DNA from: an uncultured Clostridium sp.
Lineage (GTDB): Bacteria > Bacillota > Clostridia > Lachnospirales > Lachnospiraceae
Length of the DNA: 64,000 nt
Assembly (NCBI GenBank): GCA_945915475.1
Contig: CAMEFI010000010.1
Coordinates: 1 to 64,000 of the forward strand
Direction: 5' to 3'
The translations under genes and the position numbers were made by a program. Every line of letters starts with the position of its first letter. Position 1 is the first letter of the stretch. The notes beneath the pieces were generated by a model. That model was not told the origin of the DNA, did no database searches, and saw only the letters and a program-made list of their open reading frames with translations. Positions 49,701 through 57,536 of the stretch are shown in pieces.

Positions 49701-51806
49701 GATAGCACAACAAGTATATCCATAGAAGGAGAGGAAGGAGATACCAGTGTACAATATAAAAAAGGTGATGATTTAAAGACCTATCAGTTTGAAACTGCTT
49801 CCCAGGGAGATGAATTAGATCCTGATACAGGCGAGGGAACCTTTACATTGGTTCATATTGTTTATAATGACACGAATGGTAATCCAAAATGGTCGCTGGA
49901 TATTCCCGTGTATGTGGAAAAACGTTTGAAGATATACAGTAATATGCGCATGTTGTCCGGAACCCGTTATGATTCACAGCTTGTGAAAACGGAAGGAAAA
50001 TTCATGACGGATGGGGATGATAATTCAATAGTATTACCAATGGGTACAGGTTATACAATCTATTGTGAGTATGTATATGCGGATATTTTAGAAGGTATGA
50101 CCAATATTTCCATACCTAAGACCTTTGTGATTGATGGAAGGAACGATCAGACCGGAACTACATCGGATATTTCTTTTATCAGGGGAAGTGAAATAACGTT
50201 AATCCCAATGGATAACCAGAATCATCCCGGTGTTCCGTATTATTATACCGTATCAACGGAAGGTCAGACAGAAATTAATTTTGAGGATTTTAAAGATGCT
50301 TCCGGTGCTTCATATGTTTTGGAGAATATTGTGGGTATGACAAAGAAAGAGACATATACGGATGTGTGCAATGCTTCCTATTCCAATGTTGCAGTGGAGC
50401 AGTTTATGATCTATGTCAATCCTCCTGAGATTGACAAGACAGAATATTCTCTTTATAAATTACATGTGGAACCAAAACAGCTTTCTACCGAATCGGAATA
50501 CAATAACTTAAGAACCAGAACAGATTATGCGGAACACTGTTATGAAAGAGTGAATGAACTTCCTGGTGTGAAGTATAATATTGTAGATGATGCTACAGCT
50601 CTTGCGTCGGACAGTAAATTGACAAAGAATGGAAGTGTTAAGCTGTCTTTGCAGTACAATGTGACTGCATCCTCTGCATATTGGAAGTCAACAAGGAGTG
50701 AAGATCTTTATCTGGATATCGCCTTGTATTTGAAAAAGAAGCCAAAGGGCAGTACATCCACATCTAAGGTAGCATTGCCGGCGGGAACGGTTGTTTCTTA
50801 TGGAGATGCAGATACGGCTGTGATTGGTGCAAATCAGGAGAATATTTATTATTATCAGGGAATCAATAGTGGTAAAACAGACAAAACCTATATTCAGATT
50901 AATAAACTGTCCGATGATATCAAAAAGGATATTTCCTTCCAACTGGATTTTTCAAATGCAGATATGTCAGCCTTTGAAACGGACACAGAAAGCCAGTATT
51001 CGGTTGTGGCAGAACTGATAGTGACACCGGATAAAGAAATGCCGGCTTCAGGAGATGTCAAGGATACATGGGAAGCTTACGTAACTGCGGAGGCAAAGGA
51101 TGAGATTGGTTTTGCACTGGAAGCAGAGAATATGATGACACTAGGCATGAATCAATATAAGCCGGAGGAGACTGACAGCGGTGTAGTTCCGTATACAGCA
51201 AGTATTGCTTTCCCGGAAAAGGATAATGCTTCTTTTTCTTCTAAAATGTATACAATTGTGTATCAGATAGAAAAAAAGACATCCCGGCAGGATGCCGATG
51301 GTAAACCGGTATATGAAACATATACCGGCCCGGATGTTTCTCTATATCTGGGAAATATGGATGTTTCACAGGGAAAAGCTGCAGCATCAAATGCTACAGA
51401 TTCTGTAACTTCCGGCAAAGGACTGGTTGCAGTTTCCTATCAATTTAAAGATACGGATATCACAACCGGATTGGATCTGCAGGATGGTCAGACACCTTCT
51501 TCTGAACATGCTTCGAAAAATGTAATCCGGACACATTGTACATTGGTAGCAAACTGTGATAAGCTTGCAATGACGAACTACAGAGTACGTGCTTATCTGA
51601 TTGTGTCAGATGATCTGTCATCTCTCAAAGTGGGTGGTAGTGCAATCAGCAGTGTTGATAATGGAGATAATGTGGAATGTAGGATGAAAGGACAGCTTGT
51701 GAGACAAGGCAACTGGCCGAAGGTTTTATCAGGAGAAATATCAAAGGATGCTGAGAATGATTTCTTTGTTATCACTGTTGCAAAACTGAAGACAGATATG
51801 CAGTAA
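40716..51806 (+). CDS. Giant (3696 aa) secreted GLUG-like/beta-solenoid surface protein
   Basis: Signal peptide MKKQFAKIFFILTWVLFCVLGIEEYKVEA; more than 30 GG-h-h-G units (VLGGLVGCVENSD, HVGGFAGYVENSD, NFGGLFGKVEKK, DVGGLIGYTNSE, KIGGLVGWCKSA...); no LPxTG or C-terminal TM. Confidence 0.85.
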   Translation: MKKQFAKIFFILTWVLFCVLGIEEYKVEAADGLVYVENQPLQPGTYIINSVDGWIALQKYSKEQDLSQCTFEYLLNDTSSTYDLTIAKGFTGVGSKEHPFSGTIITNYTSGNIVLKTEKPLFQYLSTAAKVNKMNIQVNGSECLGGLAQYLVADQSLTPLDLNGITITGTTDTYITTNNAEDDCKYAGGFFAHVINEQTNPVTIQFSNVSLSVPVKVPVDGLGAGGWIGHISGKMVLSFAKDYEITNTVIPCDNAEGNVLGGLVGCVENSDVTLQTTGTATVSCSADIGTDSNRKQTAGSVFGKVVGSHIQMDADLQVTGGKLYGRYAGGFAGEIDTSNITWNHTFIRKQSILYPAASSGEESGWSAVGMFVGKMTASNIMPGDKLSGNVATLYGGDVTGSYSVVGKATNSNNTEKYHVGGFAGYVENSDILLTAEHGLDVVNFTTDGTAGNISAGIGCYVANDAAQTAHKIQFIHVKDQNNTRVRLVSWRGNCGGLIGKAVVNQNSQVELSDCNFNVVLVETCSGAGDNGTWSMGIGYLDNPDCSDSLFGIRNVDCRITNANKSTNFGKGFVFVNKTLKLEAYGGIIGIADADVQIDGVVLDHSVSDMDASNVSNYGGLFGVIKNQAADTNTLQGRVRKVSVSNVSIGRNAFYNIRDNFGGLFGKVEKKTAVSLTGTMELNGGSDGVPKQSVSVSKKYLGSVAGFIDNALIYLEPDIVWHPSDSIKSNEIGNYGAVIRNQIVGDTKLIDNYQVTGTIGSNIDSVVDLLRLAIVLNTQGAFMPTGNTTDTFDTIRAKAYTLTQNAYDLTDSGLTCMGRNDSEGLKYPFTGSLKGVSGGTTIQYHINGYGKGQTNLGLFPAVGDGASFENITLNYEIAYLRLEYYTNNWYYQVPDDEHAGGLACFASGDITLKNVRYIGKMKDYPQEQYKISNKKFNGDYDYLGGLIGQYTGANGKQLVMESISGSMTDFTCQDPTHIMGGVIGIVNTDQVAGTTSDTSCRIELSGMNSIDGNITFSETNDTKNKTGLSGLPAMVSSFITVIGKPDQTGGSLRYTGRCRMQVNNLTMTGITQNITSGNNASAMGGLLGYQWADVNAGLDEIAIGDESSPVALSGNAGFGGLLHGVYGRIDASQITWKKASIDAKNTSGVDNCALFVRDGQYLYLSVKDYVVESGVALSNYSGTCFDELVGFNRGGSDENHGGIVSISSSSGKYLGKGGSSYQSYDAKVGATDKKNTETRYYYDLDTLVYPAASDDYAVLDSPEDIMIWHLLHYVNPNIRKTVSDSVPDSLPTEYTITGSIDMTGYSIYPTPVEKESYQATGATIILNVQDMITGEQNKSVPMYPDDKNYQHYRMQSGLFYDVAGLSVEGLTLSGTYSAFSTDSNVSAGALVSGKIYGLETGKDSNNKTLYDATVKNAFQNITLSNLWCVSSSSMDYANPVGLMIANIASGSDVALDGIAMTNYQDGDVTQSKKAASALIGNVGGAKATYITLSFKNMDIADAAQGKSSDGLHSSTQDEALSKASFIYSYDYEANCTGIYLFDYADYREGRIVKPSTKKITLGEELGDNNGSPNYAVEEYFDKDMPVGQLLIHSDEIAYASENYLPYVSQKINDRHILVNPKVGNITKGCGTYEDPYQISSTRQMLSLYRYLYKEADFANILQAGNWSINAMGTDETFCDGSDVSHTLQTYADKESGFPTTEQLSQAYYQITGDLDFSAYPEFTGFGSEQYPFIGVFVGKVENSKYPVITMSKQNSAEMASYGFIQNAKGCVVKNLCIQYAQPVQINAKVTKTDDKTNQEVTVDEGGTGGGVIATVLGGENIIDHVIVKGAVASANSNVECFNLKNTKAVVGGYVGMVQRGGVILRNVDVESLQQFTVYYGAPTDSNVTASDYIYTCSMVGRVKDGYVVYDGEQAGNTKEVLRTISDFSAGNVSGNTESNTATTLPLSRSYAVVNGAYLDSQITADEKIVYSTTGYSVPNAAGLQVLSMALDSGVLTYKGSDNKVAYSVASRQRHGNYDNVGNSTADDDNRKNVILSDNFTLNGTFTQQYGSFLSQYVSFSSDTIWASGSYSDGTGVLALNQEGKNYNLTGTTYDMSVFGTAFRGLGARYFEEDNVFRCNLAGPDGTPAVIKLHMIVDGIQDVTDAALLNNVITTTASITISNITLSGSIENKSEIEEENISETDQKRNAAGFVSTLKVKNGITFHNVSLNDLTVNSQGYAGGLVAYDNNNKTITLTNCGINTEADIADTVYTIVTGMSDVGGLIGYTNSEVTCTLSAMNHLKVTSGNVSASEGQKDTGGNAGGLVARIDDRILKVNQNDAADIVYGDCVTVQSAGIPSKIGGLVGWCKSAYVNRLTLTNVHIENVYDGPEIPEKDINKDNDNLLVGIAGVVGYIPKSGVVTMRSVTVGSDRESDSVTIGMHLNKLSTNFGGIGGLVGRTGPDNTELTLTDCHIKGCKKADGSYTAVISGGVNVGGMVSNTRTFTGDNLSVENVKLETSRYVGGIIGYHEVDKTCTLKNVKSTNVHIVFLCQGFQDGGVAGGICGQAVGNISLQNASVDGLVVEPQYCNAAGGFAGVFGSSYNHNGTMKVDGDNNSVKNSKICGGIVGGGIGYIYYNHEKKTNIHQKITIHQNMMIAYQNSLWKTNNVAKDFGTGSAGGYIGANGSKSTNLDMDDVTIEGNLIAGYSGNSTGNVLYLGGLEGRAKNAADIYNLRLQDNYIGMMKGSDTSNDNLSSIKAMNVSNIDTWKEQLYYVQYSDGTYKYNTTAHSTDLNKETQYQYSYQQGTMIGYYDTSGSNEAFSRMINVSVAYTDPAYRPVSDVGMDPGYNLTSNQDMYGKSREFAAIVYDGEAKNHKEGVKLPEGLPDDMQTFIGIDHYIFGNLEHIMTDSNQCYYWLNKNYQKNGWLDDTAETKDVLSISNIYKNTYKDNNGYKSKLKINGTIIPMVVYDSADSGSLDEVIESYINILTNNSGALNSKVAANNNSLAVTTHKIRIRTVDSTTSISIEGEEGDTSVQYKKGDDLKTYQFETASQGDELDPDTGEGTFTLVHIVYNDTNGNPKWSLDIPVYVEKRLKIYSNMRMLSGTRYDSQLVKTEGKFMTDGDDNSIVLPMGTGYTIYCEYVYADILEGMTNISIPKTFVIDGRNDQTGTTSDISFIRGSEITLIPMDNQNHPGVPYYYTVSTEGQTEINFEDFKDASGASYVLENIVGMTKKETYTDVCNASYSNVAVEQFMIYVNPPEIDKTEYSLYKLHVEPKQLSTESEYNNLRTRTDYAEHCYERVNELPGVKYNIVDDATALASDSKLTKNGSVKLSLQYNVTASSAYWKSTRSEDLYLDIALYLKKKPKGSTSTSKVALPAGTVVSYGDADTAVIGANQENIYYYQGINSGKTDKTYIQINKLSDDIKKDISFQLDFSNADMSAFETDTESQYSVVAELIVTPDKEMPASGDVKDTWEAYVTAEAKDEIGFALEAENMMTLGMNQYKPEETDSGVVPYTASIAFPEKDNASFSSKMYTIVYQIEKKTSRQDADGKPVYETYTGPDVSLYLGNMDVSQGKAAASNATDSVTSGKGLVAVSYQFKDTDITTGLDLQDGQTPSSEHASKNVIRTHCTLVANCDKLAMTNYRVRAYLIVSDDLSSLKVGGSAISSVDNGDNVECRMKGQLVRQGNWPKVLSGEISKDAENDFFVITVAKLKTDMQ

Positions 51807-51875
51807 AAAAATACACAAATTTACTTAAGTATCCGGGATAATTCTTTGTGGATACAAGGTAAATTTGTGTATTTT
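51807..51875. terminator. Bidirectional terminator between giant gene and EAL gene
   Basis: AAAATACACAAATTTACTT ... AAGGTAAATTTGTGTATTTT hairpin (19-20 bp stem) with internal GTATCC/GGATAC. Confidence 0.8.
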
Positions 51876-51922
51876 CATATTCTATACTATGTATGTGTTG
51901 TGTGCGCATAATTAGAAAACGA

Positions 51923-53476
51923 TTAAGATTGCCCAAGCATAAAGGAGATGAGATCCAGATCCTTCTCCAAATCTTCAAAGGTAGGATAGTATTCATCACT
52001 CTGATAGACCCGTTGTACCATGGAATGATTCAGCTCGTCAAATTCTCTTAAATCCACTGGCTTACTGAAGAAATATCCCTGTGCAATATCACTTCCAATC
52101 TCGCTGAGAAGATTCGTCTGCTCTAAAGTCTCCACACCCTCTGTGATTACTGTAAGGCCAACTTCTTTGGCCATGGCAATCAGATAACGGAGAATGGACA
52201 TACCTTCTTCGGAGTCACTGTTCTGGTTCAGGAAAGAACGGTCAATCTTAATCCGGTCAATTGGATAATCCCGTAGCAGATTCAAAGGGCTGTTCATACT
52301 TCCGAAGTTATCAATGCATAAGATATAACCATGCTCCTTTAAAGTGCTAATGATCTCTTTGATCTGGGCACCACCGTTGCTGATACCACGTTCCGGAAGC
52401 TCCAGAATCAACAGGTTCTTATCAATCAGATAATGCCCACATAATTCATCCAGATAATCAATAAATTTTGTATTCTGGAAATGAATCGGAGAGATATTCA
52501 TGGCAATGGGAGTTGGTATAATCTTATTATCAATCCAACGCCGGATGGTTTTCAGACATTCTTCCCACATGTAATAATCCAGTTTCTGTACCAGATTCGT
52601 ACTTTCAAACAGAGGAATAAATGCATAAGGGGATAGAATTCCCTTGCCGGGATAATCCCAACGTACCAAAGCTTCGGCACTGACAATTCGAAATGTCTTC
52701 AAATCTACCATTGGCTGCAGATACATAAGAAACTTATGCTGTTCCATGGCTTCTTCCATTTCATGGCTCATTTGCATGTTCTGTTTGAAATTGGACTCTA
52801 ATTCCTCAGAATAGAACATATAGTTGCATTCTTCTGGATCTTTTATAAATTTCTGTGCCAGCATACAGGCATTGACCATCTCCATGATGGGCTGTCTTGT
52901 GTTGGTAATATGAAAGATTCCAAAAGAAGACAGAACCTGGAAATTCTCACTGTAATCCTGTAACAAACCGGTAAGTTCTGCAATCTGGTTAAGGATATAT
53001 TCCTCTGATTTTCCTTTCATAATCATGCCAAACAGATTAGAATAAATCTGCGCAAACAGATGACGTTCCCGTTGACCAATCTTACGGAGAGAGCGTGCGG
53101 CATAAAGAACGACATTATCGCCTTCCGTAGGTCCAAACAACTGGTTGATCTTACCAATGTTCTGAATATTAAAGCAGACAAGACTGTAATCACCGGCCGG
53201 ATCTTCCTCAAATAATTTACCTGCTTCTTCCATAAAATAGTCAATGTTACCAAGCTTTGTGATAGGATTCGTATATGCAATGGTATTCAGTTTTTTGAGA
53301 GTGTCTTCGTTGAGTTTGTGTTCTGCATCCAGATCGGCTTCTAATTTATCAATCTCTTTTACATGATAATTATTATATGCTTTGTATAGATCAAGCTTAT
53401 AAACGCAATATCCGATACAGCCCAATAACGCAACAATAATTATAAAAATCATCATAACAATATGATATAAGTCCAC
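51923..53476 (-). CDS. Membrane-anchored degenerate GGDEF plus EAL domain protein
   Basis: AYTNPITKLGNIDYF...AQIYSNLFGMIM in place of GGDEF; SAEALVRWDYPGKGILSPYAFIPLFE, AMNISPIHF, LILELPERG, CIDNFGSMNSPLNLLRDYPIDRIKIDRSFL. Confidence 0.88.
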   Translation of the reverse strand: MDLYHIVMMIFIIIVALLGCIGYCVYKLDLYKAYNNYHVKEIDKLEADLDAEHKLNEDTLKKLNTIAYTNPITKLGNIDYFMEEAGKLFEEDPAGDYSLVCFNIQNIGKINQLFGPTEGDNVVLYAARSLRKIGQRERHLFAQIYSNLFGMIMKGKSEEYILNQIAELTGLLQDYSENFQVLSSFGIFHITNTRQPIMEMVNACMLAQKFIKDPEECNYMFYSEELESNFKQNMQMSHEMEEAMEQHKFLMYLQPMVDLKTFRIVSAEALVRWDYPGKGILSPYAFIPLFESTNLVQKLDYYMWEECLKTIRRWIDNKIIPTPIAMNISPIHFQNTKFIDYLDELCGHYLIDKNLLILELPERGISNGGAQIKEIISTLKEHGYILCIDNFGSMNSPLNLLRDYPIDRIKIDRSFLNQNSDSEEGMSILRYLIAMAKEVGLTVITEGVETLEQTNLLSEIGSDIAQGYFFSKPVDLREFDELNHSMVQRVYQSDEYYPTFEDLEKDLDLISFMLGQS

Positions 53477-53653
53477 ACAGTAAATGTCAATTAGAAATAT
53501 AAGATACAGAAAACAAAAAATTTTTATCTTTTTTAGTGATTATTTGGAATAAATTTTCCTTGAAATCTGAAGGTAAAAGTAATAAAATATAATCGGCTAA
53601 GATTTGGTTTACATTTCGTAAGCCTTATAATAAATTTTAACGGAGGGCTAAAA

Positions 53654-55066
53654 ATGAGCAATAAACTTACGTTGTCAGCAAGTGACCGAATTCATGCGTT
53701 GCTTGATGACTCAAGTTTTGTTGAAGTTGGTGCTTATGTAACTGCTAGAAATACCGACTTTAACACACAGGATCATGAAACACCGGCAGATGGTGTCGTA
53801 ACAGGTTACGGTACAATTGACGGAAGATTAGTGTATGTTTACAGCCAGGATGCTACTGTATTAGGTGGTTCCATCGGCGAGATGCACGCAGCAAAGATTG
53901 CTAAAATCTATGATATGGCACTGAAAATGGGTGCACCGGTCGTTGGTTTAGTAGACTGTGCAGGATTAAGATTGCAGGAGGCAACGGACTCTTTGAATGC
54001 CTTTGGAAGCATTTATCTGAAACAGACTCTTGCATCAGGAGTTATTCCACAGATTACCGGAGTATTCGGTGTATGTGGTGGCGGAGCAACAATCATTCCT
54101 GGATTATCGGATATTACATTTATGGTGAAGGATAATGCAAAATTATTCGTAAATAGTCCCAATGCATTGGCTAATAATTATGTTGAAAAATTGGATACTT
54201 CAGATGCAGAGTATCAGGGAAGCAACAATGCATTGGTTGATGAAGTATTAGAAGATGATTCTGCTGTACTTGGTAGAATCAGACAGGTTGTAGCAATGCT
54301 TCCTTCTAATAATGAGGATGATTCTAACTTTACAGATTGTATGGATGATCTGAATAGAGAGATCCCGAATCTGGAGGGACTTGCAGATGATGCAAGATCT
54401 GTTCTTACACATATTTCTGATAATAACGTATTTGTTGAATTGAAGAAAGATTACGCAAAGGATATGGTGATTGGTTTCATTAAGTTGAATGGTACAACCG
54501 TTGGTTGTGTTGCCAACCAGGTATCGGATGGCGGAGATGTTCTTTCTACAAGTGGAGCCTATATTGCCGCTGAATTTGTGAACTTCTTAGATGCATTTAA
54601 CATTCCGGTGCTTTCCTTAACGAATGTAAAAGGATATAAAGCAACTGTTGCAGAAGAAGCAGGAATCGCAAAAGCTGTTGCGAAACTTACATATGCATTT
54701 GCAAATGCAACGGTTCCAAAGGTGAACCTTGTAATGGGGAACGGACTTGGAAGTGCATATCTTGCAATGGATTCTAAGTCTATCGGAGCAGATATTGAGT
54801 ATGCATGGCCAAATGCCAAGATTGGAACAATGGAACCGGATATGGCTGTTAAGATTATGTATGCGGATGAGACAGACAAGGATAAGATTGCAGAAGCCAA
54901 AGCAGAGTATACAACCAGAATGTCCAGTGCGATGGCAGCCGCAAAACGTGGTTATGTGGATGATATTATTGAAGGCGCAGCAACAAGAAAGCGTCTGATT
55001 GCTGCATTTGAGATGCTTTACACCAAGAGAGAAGAAAGACCATTAAAGAAGCATGGTGCAGTATAG
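53654..55066 (+). CDS. Biotin-dependent carboxyltransferase (MmdA/acetyl-CoA carboxylase-type)
   Basis: ADGVVTGYGTIDGRLVYVYSQDATVLGGSIGEMHAAKIAKIYDMALKMGAPVVGLVDCAGLRLQE; operon with OadG/BCCP/OadB/OadA. Confidence 0.85.
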   Translation: MSNKLTLSASDRIHALLDDSSFVEVGAYVTARNTDFNTQDHETPADGVVTGYGTIDGRLVYVYSQDATVLGGSIGEMHAAKIAKIYDMALKMGAPVVGLVDCAGLRLQEATDSLNAFGSIYLKQTLASGVIPQITGVFGVCGGGATIIPGLSDITFMVKDNAKLFVNSPNALANNYVEKLDTSDAEYQGSNNALVDEVLEDDSAVLGRIRQVVAMLPSNNEDDSNFTDCMDDLNREIPNLEGLADDARSVLTHISDNNVFVELKKDYAKDMVIGFIKLNGTTVGCVANQVSDGGDVLSTSGAYIAAEFVNFLDAFNIPVLSLTNVKGYKATVAEEAGIAKAVAKLTYAFANATVPKVNLVMGNGLGSAYLAMDSKSIGADIEYAWPNAKIGTMEPDMAVKIMYADETDKDKIAEAKAEYTTRMSSAMAAAKRGYVDDIIEGAATRKRLIAAFEMLYTKREERPLKKHGAV

Positions 55067-55081
55067 AGAGGAGATAGCCAT

Positions 55082-55975
55082 ATGAAAATGAAAAAGTTTG
55101 TTTTATTGTTTTCTATGATTGCTGTTTTCTTTTCTTTGACAGCCTGCAGCAGTGGGCAGAAAGATGTAACCTTTGATTATACAAGCACTGATATCGTATC
55201 GGATACGGTATATCAGGCATACCAGATGCAGAATGTAAGTGATGCTTACCGTGCATATTTAGCAGATAGTGATGATCCGATGGCGGAAGTGCTGTTGACC
55301 GGTATTTCCAACTTTGATAATGCTAAGACGGATTGCGGAGAATTCAAAGGATACCGCTCAAAGGAAGATGGCAGCACGATCATGTATGATTTTAGCAGAC
55401 TCAATGATATGGAAGATGAATCTGCACAGGATGATTTTCTTACTTTCATTGGAATGTTGGATTATAGCATTGAAGAAAACAACGGAGATGTAATAGTTGA
55501 TGTCAAAGCTGTATATGACAAGTATGATGTAGAATACAGTTTTGTCTATGAAGAGAATTCGGCTTATGCATATTCTTATGAGTTAACAGGACAGAGTGTA
55601 TCCCCATATCAGGTAAAAGAGATTACCGCAACACCGGAGTATTCCTTTGGCGAGATTATGGGTAAGGCAGCGGCCAATACTTTGATGGGAATGGGAACTG
55701 TATTTATTGTATTGATCTTTATTTCTATCATTATTGCACAGTTCTCTAAGATTAATGCACTTTTAACCAAGATGACATCCGGGAAGAAAGATACAGAGGT
55801 TCAGACAAGTGCACCGGCACCGGTTGCAGCCGCAGCACCTGTAGTATCAGAGAATCCAATGGATGATGCACAGTTAGTAGCAGTAATTACCGCTGCAATT
55901 GCCGCAGCAAATGAAGCAGCAGGTGGAACAGATTCTTTAGTTGTACGTTCCATTCGTAAAGCAAAGAGATATTAA
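55082..55975 (+). CDS. Lipoprotein-domain-OadG fusion (Na+ pump gamma-like subunit)
   Basis: Lipobox SLTACSS; internal TM TVFIVLIFISIIIAQFSKIN; Ala/Pro-rich linker; C-term DDAQLVAVITAAIAAANEAAGG...VVRSIRKAKRY. Confidence 0.75.
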   Translation: MKMKKFVLLFSMIAVFFSLTACSSGQKDVTFDYTSTDIVSDTVYQAYQMQNVSDAYRAYLADSDDPMAEVLLTGISNFDNAKTDCGEFKGYRSKEDGSTIMYDFSRLNDMEDESAQDDFLTFIGMLDYSIEENNGDVIVDVKAVYDKYDVEYSFVYEENSAYAYSYELTGQSVSPYQVKEITATPEYSFGEIMGKAAANTLMGMGTVFIVLIFISIIIAQFSKINALLTKMTSGKKDTEVQTSAPAPVAAAAPVVSENPMDDAQLVAVITAAIAAANEAAGGTDSLVVRSIRKAKRY

Positions 55976-55991
55976 GAGGAGGAATTTCAGA

Positions 55992-56366
55992 ATGAAGAAT
56001 TATAGAATTACAGTTAATGGTACCGCTTATGATGTAGCAGTAGAAGAATTAGGAGCAGGCGCAGTTGCAGCAGCTCCAGCCCCTGTTGCAGCAGCTCCTG
56101 TTGCAGCAGCCCCAGCAGCAGCTCCGGCTCCGGCAGCAAGTGGCGCAGCAGGATCTGTCAAAGTTGCTTCTCCAATGCCTGGTAAGATCTTAGCCATTAA
56201 AGCAAATGCCGGACAGGCAGTGAAAAAGGGTGATGTTATCATGATCTTAGAGGCTATGAAGATGGAGAACGAGATTACTGCTCCGGAAGATGGAACGGTT
56301 GCATCTATCAATGTTGCTGTAGGTGATAGTGTAGAATCTGGTGATACACTGGCTTCTTTGAACTAA
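55992..56366 (+). CDS. Biotin carboxyl carrier protein of Na+-translocating decarboxylase (ATG 55992; ORF track starts 55941)
   Basis: MKNYRITVNGTAYDVAVEELG, Ala/Pro linker, biotinylation motif ILEAMKMENEI. Confidence 0.93.
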   Translation: MKNYRITVNGTAYDVAVEELGAGAVAAAPAPVAAAPVAAAPAAAPAPAASGAAGSVKVASPMPGKILAIKANAGQAVKKGDVIMILEAMKMENEITAPEDGTVASINVAVGDSVESGDTLASLN

Positions 56367-56405
56367 TTGATGCAAATGATTCATTTTTGACAGGAGGCAG
56401 TGCAG

Positions 56406-57536
56406 ATGGATTATATATGGACTACATTGCAGAACTTAGCAGGGCAGACCGCATTTGCGAATCTTTACTGGGGTAATTTTGTAATGATTGCAATTGCCTG
56501 TGTCTTTCTTGTTCTGGCAATTAAATATGGCTTTGAGCCACTTTTGTTAGTTCCGATTTCCTTCGGTATGTTATTGGCGAACATGTTCCCTGGTATCATT
56601 GCCGACGGCGGACTATTACATTATTTTTACTTGTTAGATGAGTGGAGTATACTGCCATCTTTGATTTTCTTAGGTGTTGGTGCAATGACGGACTTTGGTC
56701 CTTTGATTGCGAATCCGAAGAGCTTCTTATTGGGAGCAGCCGCTCAGTTTGGTATTTATTCCGCATATTTCTTTGCAATTATGATGGGATTTGGAGACAA
56801 GGCGGCAGCAGCCATTTCCATTATTGGTGGTGCTGACGGACCGACTTCTATCTTCCTTGCAGGTAAGCTTGGAATGGGTGGAACATTAATGGGTCCGATT
56901 GCTGTGGCAGCATATACGTATATGGCGTTGGTACCAATTATTCAGCCGCCAATCATGAAACTGTTAACCACGGAGAAGGAACGGAAGATTAAGATGGAAC
57001 AGTTAAGACCGGTTTCCAAGTTAGAGAAGATTCTGTTCCCGGTTATTGTTACCATTGTTGTTGTAATAATTCTTCCAACAACAGCACCATTGGTTGGTAT
57101 GTTGATGCTTGGTAACCTGTTCAGAGAGTGTGGCGTTGTGAAACAGTTAACCGAGACCGCTTCTAATGCATTGATGTATATTGTTGTTATCTTACTGGGT
57201 ACTTCAGTTGGTGCCACAACAACAGCACAATCATTTCTGAATCTGGATACTTTGAAGATTGTTGCATTAGGTTTGATTGCGTTCTGTATTGGTACCGCAG
57301 CAGGTGTATTATTTGGTAAGTTGATGTGTCTGGTTACACATGGTAAGGTGAATCCACTGATCGGTTCTGCCGGTGTATCTGCGGTGCCAATGGCTGCCCG
57401 TGTATCTCAGAAGGTTGGTGCAGAGGCAGATCCTACTAACTTCTTATTGATGCATGCAATGGGACCTAATGTTGCAGGTGTTATCGGTACTGCCGTAGCA
57501 GCCGGTACATTTATGGCTATTTTCGGTGTATTTTGA
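56406..57536 (+). CDS. oadB: Sodium-ion-translocating decarboxylase beta subunit
   Basis: [62 protein letters not shown]. Confidence 0.95.
   Translation: MDYIWTTLQNLAGQTAFANLYWGNFVMIAIACVFLVLAIKYGFEPLLLVPISFGMLLANMFPGIIADGGLLHYFYLLDEWSILPSLIFLGVGAMTDFGPLIANPKSFLLGAAAQFGIYSAYFFAIMMGFGDKAAAAISIIGGADGPTSIFLAGKLGMGGTLMGPIAVAAYTYMALVPIIQPPIMKLLTTEKERKIKMEQLRPVSKLEKILFPVIVTIVVVIILPTTAPLVGMLMLGNLFRECGVVKQLTETASNALMYIVVILLGTSVGATTTAQSFLNLDTLKIVALGLIAFCIGTAAGVLFGKLMCLVTHGKVNPLIGSAGVSAVPMAARVSQKVGAEADPTNFLLMHAMGPNVAGVIGTAVAAGTFMAIFGVF

Noticed and set aside
40938-51775. Many 60-130 aa minus-strand ORFs inside the giant gene (for example 45891-46286, 49023-49382)
   Set aside because: They overlap a clearly coding plus-strand frame, have no coherent domains or RBS, and look like mirror-strand artefacts.
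55941-56366. ORF-track start of the biotin carrier at 55941
   Set aside because: That start overlaps the OadG C-terminus; ATG 55992 has an AGGAGG-like RBS and gives the typical MKNYRITVNG N-terminus.
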